A stretch of DNA of 64,000 nucleotides from Gammaproteobacteria bacterium. Its GTDB lineage: Bacteria; Pseudomonadota; Gammaproteobacteria; Pseudomonadales; Moraxellaceae. A program made the position numbers and the translations under genes. Shown piece after piece: positions 37,025-44,619 of the stretch; the stretch's first letter is position 1, and every line of letters starts with the position of its first letter. Location of the stretch: NCBI GenBank assembly GCA_028868515.1, contig JAGWUI010000014.1:1-64000 (forward strand), in the 5' to 3' direction. The notes beneath the pieces were generated by a model, which was not told the origin of the DNA, searched no databases, and saw only the letters and a program-made list of their open reading frames with translations.

Positions 37025-37694
37025 CGCCAACCTCCAGCACATAGCCCATGCCGCGAATGGTTTGAATCAGTCTTGGACTGAATCCCAGATCGACTTTACT
37101 GCGTAATCTTTTGATGGCGACTTCCACCACATTGGTGTCACTATCAAAATTCATATCCCAAACTTGGGATGCAATCAGAGATCGTGGCAAGATTTCTCCT
37201 TGTCTACGCATAAAAAGCTCAAGTAAGGCAAATTCTTTAGCCGTTAAATCAATCCGTTGACCTGCACGCGTGACGCGCCTACGACGTAGATCCAACTCTA
37301 AATCAGCAACACAAATCACATCATCTTCGCGTTGTTGTCCACGACGTAATAAGCTCATGATTCGCGCGAGTAGCTCGGCAAAAGCAAAGGGTTTGACTAA
37401 ATAATCATCTGCACCCAGTTTTAAGCCTTTGACTCGATCATCAATTTCATCTTTCGCGGTGAGGAATAGGATCGGCATCGTTAGTCCTGCTTGTCTGATT
37501 GCCGACAGCACTGACCAACCATCAAGCATCGGTAACATCACATCTAAAATGATTAAGTCATACGTTTCAGACAGCGCTTGATGCTTACCAGATAGACCAT
37601 CCGAGACCCAATCCGTGATATATCCAGCCTCACTGAGACCTTGCTTCAAATAATCACCCGTCTTTAGGTCATCTTCAACCAATAAAATTCTCAT
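37008..37694 (-). CDS. copR: OmpR-type response regulator, CopR/CusR-like
   Basis: A 228-residue regulator: receiver with DD at 8-9, Asp51 ([13 protein letters not shown]), Lys in [13 protein letters not shown], then a winged helix ([32 protein letters not shown]... [10 protein letters not shown]). It binds DNA as a dimer after phosphorylation. A perfect CusR-type box lies 64 bases upstream of its start (37758-37779), and two more lie at the copper genes up to 3 kb away, so it likely controls itself, CopCD and the CopAB group. Confidence 0.95.
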   Translation of the reverse strand: MRILLVEDDLKTGDYLKQGLSEAGYITDWVSDGLSGKHQALSETYDLIILDVMLPMLDGWSVLSAIRQAGLTMPILFLTAKDEIDDRVKGLKLGADDYLVKPFAFAELLARIMSLLRRGQQREDDVICVADLELDLRRRRVTRAGQRIDLTAKEFALLELFMRRQGEILPRSLIASQVWDMNFDSDTNVVEVAIKRLRSKVDLGFSPRLIQTIRGMGYVLEVGDDATA

Positions 37695-37757
37695 ATCAGC
37701 TTCAATTTCGTTTCAATATTAACAACAGCATACTGCTTGCAGCACTGCGTTGTCTGC

Positions 37758-37779
37758 AAGATGACAAAATTGTCATTTT
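37758..37779. promoter_or_regulatory. CusR/CopR box between copR and the methyltransferase gene
   Basis: Contains the perfect palindrome ATGACAA-AA-TTGTCAT (37761-37776) and matches the E. coli CusR box form AAAATGACAAnnTTGTCATTTT. It is followed by tcaagtcatgttggtgttgg, which also follows the box at 40526. Confidence 0.8.
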
Positions 37780-37921
37780 CAAGTCATGTTGGTGTTGGCT
37801 AACCAAAGTGAATATACCTCGTTAAATCTAGGCAGCCATGACGGACTGGAAAACCTTTGATGACTCAATAAGTTTCGGGGGCATTACAGACTAGATCATT
37901 TAAAAATTCATGAGGTACGGA

Positions 37922-38497
37922 ATGTTAGATGCTTTTAAAAAGCTTATTTCAAAGTCAAAACAGCAGCGTTGGGATCGAGAATATCGAAATGGCAAATGGG
38001 AGTACTTGCATAGCTTACGTGAGTTGGGGCACAACAGTATTTTAGCTGGATATGCTGGTTTCTTAGGCGTGGAAACTGTATTAGATGTGGGCTGCGGTAA
38101 TGGTAATTTGCCACGTCTTCTCAACCGCATTAATTTTTATGTAGGTATTGACATTAGTCCTATTGCTTTAGCGCAGCTTAGGGAACTGATGGGTGATGAG
38201 TTTAAATATCAATTGATAGAAGCTAATTTTGATAATTTTACGCCTACAGACCTTAAAGTCGATTTGGTGATTTTTAATGAAAGTCTTTATTACAGTAAAA
38301 ATCCTTATAAAACTTTGCAGTCTTATGTTCAGACATTAGCTCCTGATGGGCGAATAGCTATTTCAATGTTCGAGAATTCTCGTGCCACGGAAGTCTGGGA
38401 TGCTGTAGATCAACTATTTGAAACAATAGATAAGACGTCTGTCACAATTGACGATAAAACATGGGCTTGTCGATTGCTGATACCTCACTCCAGCTAG
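37922..38497 (+). CDS. SAM-dependent methyltransferase of unknown substrate
   Basis: A 191-residue class I methyltransferase starting at ATG 37922 behind GAGGT. Motif I is VLDVGCGNGNLPRLL (about 55-70), the acidic residue of motif II is in YVGIDISP, and DLVIFNESLYY resembles motif IV. Nothing shows its substrate. It lies between the CopR box and a small secreted His-rich protein gene, in the direction of a possible CopR-controlled promoter. A role in metal tolerance is only an inference from place. Confidence 0.85.
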   Translation: MLDAFKKLISKSKQQRWDREYRNGKWEYLHSLRELGHNSILAGYAGFLGVETVLDVGCGNGNLPRLLNRINFYVGIDISPIALAQLRELMGDEFKYQLIEANFDNFTPTDLKVDLVIFNESLYYSKNPYKTLQSYVQTLAPDGRIAISMFENSRATEVWDAVDQLFETIDKTSVTIDDKTWACRLLIPHSS

Positions 38498-38539
38498 GAT
38501 TTAAAGCATTCTATATTTAATCAATTTTTGGAATAATTT

Positions 38540-38875
38540 ATGAAAATTTTAACTCCGCAAAGCTTTGTGATAACAATACTCATTGCCCTTAGTGCCCCGA
38601 ATGTTTGGGCGCATGATCCAGCAGAACAGGCAAAAGAAGTCACTGAAGCACCGAAGTCACACTTATCCGCTATGTCAGAAGATGATTTGGAAGTTGTGAC
38701 AGATCACGGTCATACCAAGGATGTTACTGATGAAAAATCTCCACATACACATGGGGATGAGGAAAGTCTTTTGAAAAATAATATTTTATATATTGAACGG
38801 AATTTATTAACTACACCCCAATCGGTTATTCAACCTCAACCCTTAGTACCATCAGTGAGTCCAAGTAAACCTTGA
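38540..38875 (+). CDS. Small secreted His-rich protein, copper-cluster family A
   Basis: A 111-residue protein with signal peptide (1-23, ...LSAPNVWA) and mature start HDPAEQAKE. It has a central block MSEDDLEVVTDHGHTKDVTDEKSPHTHGDEESLL that recurs in the protein at 44232. Its 5' leader, start and signal peptide match those of the gene at 40632. The rest is low-complexity with Pro-Gln-Ser at the end. I know no named family. His/Asp/Glu clusters may bind Cu(II). The bases between it and copD hold nothing. Confidence 0.75.
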   Translation: MKILTPQSFVITILIALSAPNVWAHDPAEQAKEVTEAPKSHLSAMSEDDLEVVTDHGHTKDVTDEKSPHTHGDEESLLKNNILYIERNLLTTPQSVIQPQPLVPSVSPSKP

Positions 38876-38945
38876 TGCGGGGTTGCTTCGAGGTTCGACT
38901 TGGATTCGTGTGAAAGTCTGCAAAAAAACTGCATTTTAGCTTTCC

Positions 38946-39827
38946 TTACGCAATGCCGATGACTGATGTAATGTAGCCAGTCACCAACAATATGGTTAAA
39001 CCAAGTGACATTTCCAACAAAATGGCATAGCTCAACTGCTTGGCAAATCGCGGATGCTCTAGTCGAGGTGTGAAATACCATTTGTTAAATGCAGCTAATA
39101 GCAAAATGGATGCAACAAGAGCCAATTTAAGGATAAAGCCATAACCATACGGTGTGGTCAATAGAATGTGAATGTTAAGTAGCATAATGGCAACGGTTAG
39201 CCCACATACAACCAGAAGTCCCACAATTATTGCTGCAATTCGACCAAACAGGTGCATGCTGTCTTTTAATGGCATTCCTTCAATGGTACGACTAAGTTTC
39301 CATAATGGAAACAGCGCACCCATCCATAAAGACATCACAATAATATGAATGGAAATTAAAATCTGAGCAAAGAGCGGTAAATTGGTGACATGGCCTAACT
39401 GAGAAAAGCTTGTCACAATAATTAATGATGCCAGCGCTATAGCTACTCCGCTAAACCAAGATGGATTACTTGTAGACCACCGATAATTTTTTGCAATTAG
39501 CAATACCGCAATGATGGAAAAACATAATGTTCTAGTGATCTGAATGGTTCCCACTGGACTATGCAACAAGATTTTTAAAAAGGTAGGATCAATCATGCCT
39601 TGCAAGCCATTATTGGCAAAGCTCCCAACCTGTATAAAGAAGCTGGCAATACTAGAGATGCCGCCAAGGACTGCACCTAGTAGCATGTAATTAATGATTG
39701 TTTTACTGAGATGCTGATATTTTGAAAGGAATAAGTACATAAATGAACCACCAATCACAAATGCCATGCCAGCGTAAAGCATGACTTTTTCAATCCAAGC
39801 TGCCCATAACCAATATTCTGAAGCCAT
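38946..39827 (-). CDS. copD: Copper resistance membrane protein CopD
   Basis: A 293-residue inner-membrane protein with eight or nine helices, started at ATG 39827. It fits the CopD/PcoD/YcnJ family, which works with CopC and is thought to bring periplasmic copper into the cytoplasm. The conserved pair of His (in HIIVMSLWMGALFPLWKL and the helix before) and GGSFMYLFLSKY can be seen. It lies 78 nt after copC, in the usual copCD order. Confidence 0.88.
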   Translation of the reverse strand: MASEYWLWAAWIEKVMLYAGMAFVIGGSFMYLFLSKYQHLSKTIINYMLLGAVLGGISSIASFFIQVGSFANNGLQGMIDPTFLKILLHSPVGTIQITRTLCFSIIAVLLIAKNYRWSTSNPSWFSGVAIALASLIIVTSFSQLGHVTNLPLFAQILISIHIIVMSLWMGALFPLWKLSRTIEGMPLKDSMHLFGRIAAIIVGLLVVCGLTVAIMLLNIHILLTTPYGYGFILKLALVASILLLAAFNKWYFTPRLEHPRFAKQLSYAILLEMSLGLTILLVTGYITSVIGIA

Positions 39828-39904
39828 AATTATTCTTCCAGAAAAAGCCCGATGCCAAAGACTGCATGGCATAGGGCGGGATTAACTCCAAATGTGTCAG
39901 TTTT

Positions 39905-40273
39905 TTATTTCACTGTGAATTGAAAACTTCCACTCATGTTGTGACCGTCATCACCCATGATTGTCCAGCTCTCGGTATACGTTGATTTGGCTAATTTTGG
40001 CACTGCAATCTCAAAACTCTTATTCATGACTGAAGAAACTTTAAAATTCAGTGGAACATTCTTTTTTTGAGCATTAGTCAGTTTCAGTCCCATCAACATC
40101 ACGGGTTCACCAAAAGTCAGTGTTAGCTTGGATGGCGCAGTAACTTTTGAGTTTACTGCTGGGATAGCGCTTTGCAGTGTTGTGTGAGCAAAAGCGCTGG
40201 TAGTAGTAATTGCAACAGCAGAGACGATTACTGCATTACGCACACTAACCAAGATTTTTTGAAATGCTTTCAT
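39905..40273 (-). CDS. copC: Periplasmic copper-binding protein CopC
   Basis: A 122-residue protein with a signal peptide ending SAFA, leaving His1 as the mature N-terminus (HTTLQSAIPAVNSKV). The cupredoxin-like beta barrel ends with GDDGHNMSGSFQFTV, giving the second His; both with Asp form the family's Cu(II) site. The Met-rich Cu(I) loop of PcoC is mostly missing, so this is a Cu(II)-only type by pattern. AGGAA precedes the start. A CusR-like box lies at 40392-40413 upstream. Confidence 0.92.
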   Translation of the reverse strand: MKAFQKILVSVRNAVIVSAVAITTTSAFAHTTLQSAIPAVNSKVTAPSKLTLTFGEPVMLMGLKLTNAQKKNVPLNFKVSSVMNKSFEIAVPKLAKSTYTESWTIMGDDGHNMSGSFQFTVK

Positions 40274-40391
40274 GAGGTATTTCCTATCGTTAAATGAGTG
40301 AGTACAGAATTTTCCGTCAACAAAAAATTAAGATGACAGCTACCTGTTGGTATTGATCTTAGTATTGATGAATAGACACAAAGATGACCCC

Positions 40392-40413
40392 AAAATGATA
40401 TTTTTGTCATTTT
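40392..40413 (-). promoter_or_regulatory. CusR/CopR-like box upstream of copCD
   Basis: AAAATGATA-tt-TTTGTCATTTT, 22 nt, an imperfect CusR-type palindrome 119 bases upstream of the copC start. Confidence 0.65.
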
Positions 40414-40417
40414 TGGT

Positions 40418-40464
40418 CGAGACCCGAAAAAAGAACGAATATCCGTCTACCAAATCGGGTCTCG
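40418..40464. repeat. Inverted repeat in the divergent copC / Met-rich gene spacer
   Basis: Perfect 10-bp arms CGAGACCCGA (40418-40427) and TCGGGTCTCG (40455-40464) with 27 bases between. It lies between two CusR-like boxes in the 358-bp spacer 40274-40631. No U-run follows either arm. It could be an operator for another regulator or a barrier hairpin. Apart from this and the two boxes, the spacer shows no gene. Confidence 0.65.
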
Positions 40465-40525
40465 TCCAGTTGTTATGCATAACAACAAGAATCGTTATCG
40501 TATCGCTTAAGTTAACCGATATCTG

Positions 40526-40547
40526 AAAATGACAAAAATGTCATTTT
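40526..40547 (+). promoter_or_regulatory. CusR/CopR box upstream of the Met/His-rich gene and copAB
   Basis: AAAATGACAA-aa-ATGTCATTTT, matching the CusR box with one arm mismatch, 85 bases upstream of the next start. The following 24 bases nearly repeat those after the box at 37758. Confidence 0.8.
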
Positions 40548-40631
40548 CAAGTCATGTTGATGTTGGTTAAAAAGCGCGATGATCAGGGTTGATAGTGCGC
40601 TTCTATATTTAATCAGTTTTTGGAGTAATTC

Positions 40632-40970
40632 ATGAAATTCTTAACTCGTCAAAGCTTTGCAATTACAGTACTACTTGCACTCAGTACTCAAACTGTTTGG
40701 GCGCATGATCCAACCGAACATGCAAAAGAAGAAGCCGAAAAATGTGAATCCATGCAAAAAATGGATATGTCTAAAATGGATCATAAAGATCCAGCCATGC
40801 AAGCCATGATGCAGAAATGTGCAAAAAAAACCTCTACTGCACATGATGTAATGCCAGCAATGGATCATAGCCATATGCAAAATATGAAGATGGACGACAT
40901 GAACAATATGCCCATGAAAATGGATCATTCCAACATGGCTATGCCAGCGACCACGCCATCTAGCAAATAA
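40632..40970 (+). CDS. Small secreted Met/His-rich protein, copper-cluster family A
   Basis: A 112-residue protein with signal peptide (1-23, ...LSTQTVWA) and mature start HDPTEHAKEEAEKCESMQKM. The mature part is mostly Met, His, Asp and Lys (KMDMSKMDHKDPAMQAMMQKC, MDHSHMQNMKMDDMNNMPMKM). Two Cys lie about 30 apart. The leader and first 30 residues match the gene at 38540, while the rest resembles the CopB repeat. It probably binds Cu(I)/Ag(I) in the periplasm. A CusR-like box lies upstream. Confidence 0.8.
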   Translation: MKFLTRQSFAITVLLALSTQTVWAHDPTEHAKEEAEKCESMQKMDMSKMDHKDPAMQAMMQKCAKKTSTAHDVMPAMDHSHMQNMKMDDMNNMPMKMDHSNMAMPATTPSSK

Positions 40971-41049
40971 CCCATCATCTAACAAAAACACCACGTCATC
41001 GCAATCAAAGAGAGTTATTGTTACTTTTATAAAGTTTACAGTTAATAAG

Positions 41050-41256
41050 TGCCTTTGTTACGGTGATCGACGGTTTGGTATTTTTCTATCTGGGCCATCT
41101 ACTCATAGTGTGGATGTGCTTCATACAAAGCAGGTGTACTGGGCGTTAGATACGTTATTTGAACGATCCATCGAACAGCGAACTAAAGATATTGTAGCGC
41201 CACTCGACAACCGTCAAATGCGGTTATCTGGTGGACAAGACTATAGCGGGATGTAA
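41050..41256 (+). other. Unexplained open segment before copA, possible gene remnant
   Basis: The 335-bp gap 40971-41305 before the oxidase contains a frame that stays open to a stop at 41254-41256 and reads like a protein tail (HTKQVYWALDTLFERSIEQR, then LDNRQMRLSGGQDYSGM). There is no good start codon or ribosome-binding site in view. I cannot assign it to a family. It may be the 3' end of a truncated gene or chance. Confidence 0.3.
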
Positions 41257-41305
41257 TGTACTGATCTAGCATGGAACTCTGTTCAAAAAATACTATAGGT
41301 GTTGT

Positions 41306-42955
41306 ATGACTCATCAATTATCAAGACGACAGTTTGTTCAAGGTGTTGCGATAGCGGGACTGGCCGTGAGTAGTGGCGTATGGGCTAAGTCAACCAAACC
41401 GTCCGTTATCGCCGCTCAAATGCCAAATCTAAAAGGCAACCAATTTGATTTAACGATCGATGAGGCACTCGTCAATTATACGGGCAAGTCTCGAATAGCA
41501 ACTGTGATCAATGGCAGCTTACCAGCACCCGTCCTGCATTTTAAGGAAGGTGAAACCGTCACCATTCGCGTGACCAATCGTCTCAAAGAACAATCGTCAA
41601 TTCATTGGCATGGTCTATTGCTGCCTTTCGGGATGGACGGCGTGCCTGGGATTAGCTTTAAAGGCATTGAACCAGGACAAACCTTTACCTATCAATTTCC
41701 CATTCTACAAAGTGGCACCTATTGGTATCACTCGCACTCTGGCTTTCAAGAACAGACAGGCATGATGGGTGCGATTGTGATTGAGCCGCGTGATGGTGAG
41801 ACCATCCAAGCGGATCGTGACCATGTGATCATGCTCTCGGATTGGACGGATGCCAATCCCATGATGCTACTCAATAAGCTCAAAATGGAATCGGGTTTTG
41901 ATAATTATCAGATGCCTACAGCGACTCAATTCTTAGCTGATGTACGCAAGAATGGTTGGAAGAACACGGTTGCTGATCGCAAGATATGGAATGAAATGCG
42001 CATGATGCCCACCGATTTCACCGATCTTTCAGCACATACCTTTACCTATCTCATGAACGGCACCAATCCAGCATCAAATTGGACTGGACTGTTTAGCAAA
42101 GGCGACAAGGTACGTCTACGTTTTATCAATGGCAGTGCTCAAACTATTTTTGATGTGCGGATTCCGGGCTTAAAACTCACCGTGATTGGCACGGATGGTC
42201 AATTGGTCGAGCCAGTCACTGTCGATGAATTTAGAATTGGCGTTGCTGAAACCTATGATGTATTAGTCGAACCGAGTGATGATGCCTATACGATATTTGC
42301 CCAAAATATTGATCGCACAGGTTATGCCTGTGGCACTTTGGCGGTTAAAGCGGGATTAAGTGCCCCGATTCCCCCTTTGGACAAAATTCAATGGCTCAGC
42401 ATGACCGACATGATGGGTGATATGTCGGGCAAGACGATGGCAAAACATGCCAGCACTGAGTATGGTTTCAGTACCGATATGCATGTCGATATGCCGCGCA
42501 CTAATCTCGATGATGCTGGGGTTAACCTGCGGAACAATGGTCGCCGTGTCTTGACCTATGCCGATCTGCACTCCATTGGCAACGCCAAGCTTGAGCAACG
42601 GGAGCCTACGCGCGAAATTGAAATGCATTTAACGGGCAATATGGAACGCTATATCTGGGGTTTCGACGGTCAGACCTTTAAAGAATCTAAACCCGTGCGT
42701 CTTGCCAAGGGTGAGCGGGTTAGGATTTCACTGGTGAATGACACGATGATGACTCACCCGATGCACTTACATGGCATGTGGAGCGATCTACGCGCACCCA
42801 GTGGTGATTTTCAAGTCCGCAAACATACAATCGTCGTGCAACCTGCACAAAAAATCTCGTTTGACGTCACTGGAGAAGCGGGTCGATGGGCATGGCACTG
42901 CCATCTTCTCTACCATATGGAGTCAGGCATGTTTCGTGAAGTGGTGGTGGATTAA
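41306..42955 (+). CDS. copA: Multicopper oxidase CopA (periplasmic)
   Basis: A 549-residue laccase-like oxidase that converts Cu(I) to Cu(II) in the periplasm. The N-terminus SRRQFVQGVAIAGLAVSSGVWA is a twin-arginine signal. The four copper motifs are present: HWHGLL, WYHSHSGFQ, HPMHLHGMW and HCHLLYHMESGM (Cys and axial Met of the type 1 site). A Met-rich segment of about 20 residues (SMTDMMGDMSGKTMAK, about 365-380) is the place of the PcoA/CopA Met loop. It lies 2 nt before copB. Confidence 0.95.
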   Translation: MTHQLSRRQFVQGVAIAGLAVSSGVWAKSTKPSVIAAQMPNLKGNQFDLTIDEALVNYTGKSRIATVINGSLPAPVLHFKEGETVTIRVTNRLKEQSSIHWHGLLLPFGMDGVPGISFKGIEPGQTFTYQFPILQSGTYWYHSHSGFQEQTGMMGAIVIEPRDGETIQADRDHVIMLSDWTDANPMMLLNKLKMESGFDNYQMPTATQFLADVRKNGWKNTVADRKIWNEMRMMPTDFTDLSAHTFTYLMNGTNPASNWTGLFSKGDKVRLRFINGSAQTIFDVRIPGLKLTVIGTDGQLVEPVTVDEFRIGVAETYDVLVEPSDDAYTIFAQNIDRTGYACGTLAVKAGLSAPIPPLDKIQWLSMTDMMGDMSGKTMAKHASTEYGFSTDMHVDMPRTNLDDAGVNLRNNGRRVLTYADLHSIGNAKLEQREPTREIEMHLTGNMERYIWGFDGQTFKESKPVRLAKGERVRISLVNDTMMTHPMHLHGMWSDLRAPSGDFQVRKHTIVVQPAQKISFDVTGEAGRWAWHCHLLYHMESGMFREVVVD

Positions 42956-42957
42956 CT

Positions 42958-44202
42958 ATGAAGAAAATCATGAAAAATATATTAACGCTGAGCGTATTGG
43001 TATTGAGTCTGCCCGTTTTTGCGGCTGAACCGAGCATGGACATGAGTTCAATGTCAGGGATGGACATGAAAATGGACATGCCTAAAGCAAAGTCCAAGGT
43101 GGCGGTTAAGCCGAAGGCTCATCCTCGCCCTGTCAGCAAAAAGACTCCCAAAAAGACCCCATCTAGGGACATGTCGAAGATGGATCATGGTTCCATGGAT
43201 ATGGGCAAAGGTTCAATGGACATGTCGAAAATGGATCATGGCTCCATGGATATGAGCAAAGGCTCAATGGACATGTCGAAAATGGATCATGGTTCCATGG
43301 ATATGAGCAAAGGCTCAATGGACATGTCCAAGATGGATCATGGCTCCATGGATATGGGCAAAGGCTCAATGGACATGTCTAAGATGGATCATGGCTCCAT
43401 GGATATGGGCAAAGGCTCAATGGACATGTCCAAGATGGATCATGGCTCCATGGATATGGGCGGTATGCAAATGGGCAAGATGCAAGGCGGTTCAGCACCT
43501 GCTGATGCCCGCAGTCCTGACTATTCGCAAGGGCGTGATTTTGGCCCGATAGCCCCCCCTGCAATGATGGGCAACGGCATCATGATGAGTGTGATGTTTA
43601 ATCAACTAGAGGTTGCCCACAGTCAAGGCAAAACCGAAGGGGGTTATGATATTGATGCATGGGTCGGCTCGGACTGGAACCGTCTTGCATTAAAGGCAGA
43701 GGGAAATACTTCCAATAGCAAACTCGAAGAGGCACGGACAGAGTTGCTATGGCGTAAACCCGTTGATATTTTTTGGAACACGGAGCTTGGCGTGCGCCAA
43801 GACAGTGGAAAAGTAAAAGGACGGACGTGGCTGGCATTGGGTTTAAATGGTATCTCGCCGTATTGGCTTGATCTCGGCGGAACCGTATATGTCAGTGACG
43901 AAAACCGTGCAGCATTGCGTTTAGTGGCGACCTATGATTGGCGCATTACCCAGCGTTTGATTCTACAACCTACTATCGAGACGAATATCTACAGCAAAGA
44001 TGATCCAGAGCGTGACGTGGGTAAAGGATTCAGTGACCTCCAAGCGGGCTTACGTTTACGTTACGATATCACCCGCCAGTTTGCACCTTATGTTGGGGTC
44101 GAAACCGTGCATCAATATGGCAAGACTGCGGAACTGCTACGTGCCAATAACGAGCCAACTAGCAAAACGGTTGCGGTTGCTGGTGTGCGTCTTTGGTTTT
44201 AA
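42958..44202 (+). CDS. copB: Outer-membrane copper-resistance protein CopB with Met/His repeats
   Basis: A 414-residue protein: signal peptide (1-22), a Lys/Pro-rich part, six near-identical Met/His repeats (about 70-170, unit DMSKMDHGSMDMxKGSM), then a C-terminal beta-barrel of the PcoB/CopB family (about 185-414; YDIDAWVGSDWNRLALKAEG, DLQAGLRLRYDITRQFAPYVGVE, ending in Phe as barrels do). It is thought to bind copper at the outer membrane. Two nt separate it from copA. The repeat is longer than that of most relatives. Confidence 0.92.
   Translation: MKKIMKNILTLSVLVLSLPVFAAEPSMDMSSMSGMDMKMDMPKAKSKVAVKPKAHPRPVSKKTPKKTPSRDMSKMDHGSMDMGKGSMDMSKMDHGSMDMSKGSMDMSKMDHGSMDMSKGSMDMSKMDHGSMDMGKGSMDMSKMDHGSMDMGKGSMDMSKMDHGSMDMGGMQMGKMQGGSAPADARSPDYSQGRDFGPIAPPAMMGNGIMMSVMFNQLEVAHSQGKTEGGYDIDAWVGSDWNRLALKAEGNTSNSKLEEARTELLWRKPVDIFWNTELGVRQDSGKVKGRTWLALGLNGISPYWLDLGGTVYVSDENRAALRLVATYDWRITQRLILQPTIETNIYSKDDPERDVGKGFSDLQAGLRLRYDITRQFAPYVGVETVHQYGKTAELLRANNEPTSKTVAVAGVRLWF
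43171..43463. repeat. 51-bp tandem repeat inside copB
   Basis: About five full units plus a partial one, each 51 bp (17 codons), with few base changes (Ser/Gly and third positions). It codes for the Met/Asp/His repeat of CopB. It is protein coding, not CRISPR: units abut directly. Confidence 0.92.
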
Positions 44203-44231
44203 CAGTCGTGTTGAGGAGTTTAAATTCAGGG

Positions 44232-44516
44232 ATGAAAATGCGCTTATTCATACCATTGTTGTGGCTCGGGTTCAGTGGCGTTCTACATGCTAATGAAGTA
44301 CCGTCGAGCCACCCCATGGCGACCATGTCCGATGCTGAACTTGAGGCGGTGTCTGATCACGATCAAAGTAAAGAAGATGCTGAAGAAAAGTCACCTCATA
44401 CGCATGGCGATCAAGAGAGTCTTTTGAACACCGTGCGGTTAAAGACAGATCAGCAAGCCGTAACCTTATCCCAGTCGATAGCGCCACCACCGCAATCGAT
44501 CCAGTCGTTAAGATAA
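44232..44516 (+). CDS. Small secreted His-rich protein, copper-cluster family A, last gene of copAB
   Basis: A 94-residue protein from ATG 44232, 29 nt after copB, with signal peptide (MKMRLFIPLLWLGFSGVLHA). The mature protein has MSDAELEAVSDHDQSKEDAEEKSPHTHGDQESLL, clearly the same block as in the protein at 38540, and a Gln/Pro-rich tail. It is most likely co-transcribed with copAB; a terminator follows. Function unknown. Confidence 0.72.
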   Translation: MKMRLFIPLLWLGFSGVLHANEVPSSHPMATMSDAELEAVSDHDQSKEDAEEKSPHTHGDQESLLNTVRLKTDQQAVTLSQSIAPPPQSIQSLR

Positions 44517-44535
44517 ATAAAGCTTCTTCTCAAAT

Positions 44536-44566
44536 AAACGCACGTTGAATCCAGCGTGCGTTTCTA
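44536..44566 (+). terminator. Terminator of the copAB operon
   Basis: A 9-bp stem aaacgcacg/cgtgcgttt (44536-44544 with 44555-44563), running into TTTCT. It lies 20 nt after the last gene. Confidence 0.75.
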
Positions 44567-44619
44567 ATGTCTGATCGTCTATGATAGATCGATTGATTTT
44601 TCCCTGATGGAACGCTTGA

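Noticed and set aside
40671-40994. Long frame on the strand opposite to the Met/His-rich gene
   Set aside because: It is the mirror of ATG/CAT-rich coding sequence (His and Met codons are complementary) and has no ribosome-binding site.
43171-43463. Regular repeats that might be taken for a CRISPR array
   Set aside because: Units abut without spacers, are in frame inside copB and code for Met/His repeats. No cas gene is in the window.
43163-43564. Open frames opposite to and beside the copB repeat
   Set aside because: Repeat-driven shadows with Trp/Pro/Ser-rich low-complexity products; copB itself has signal peptide and barrel.
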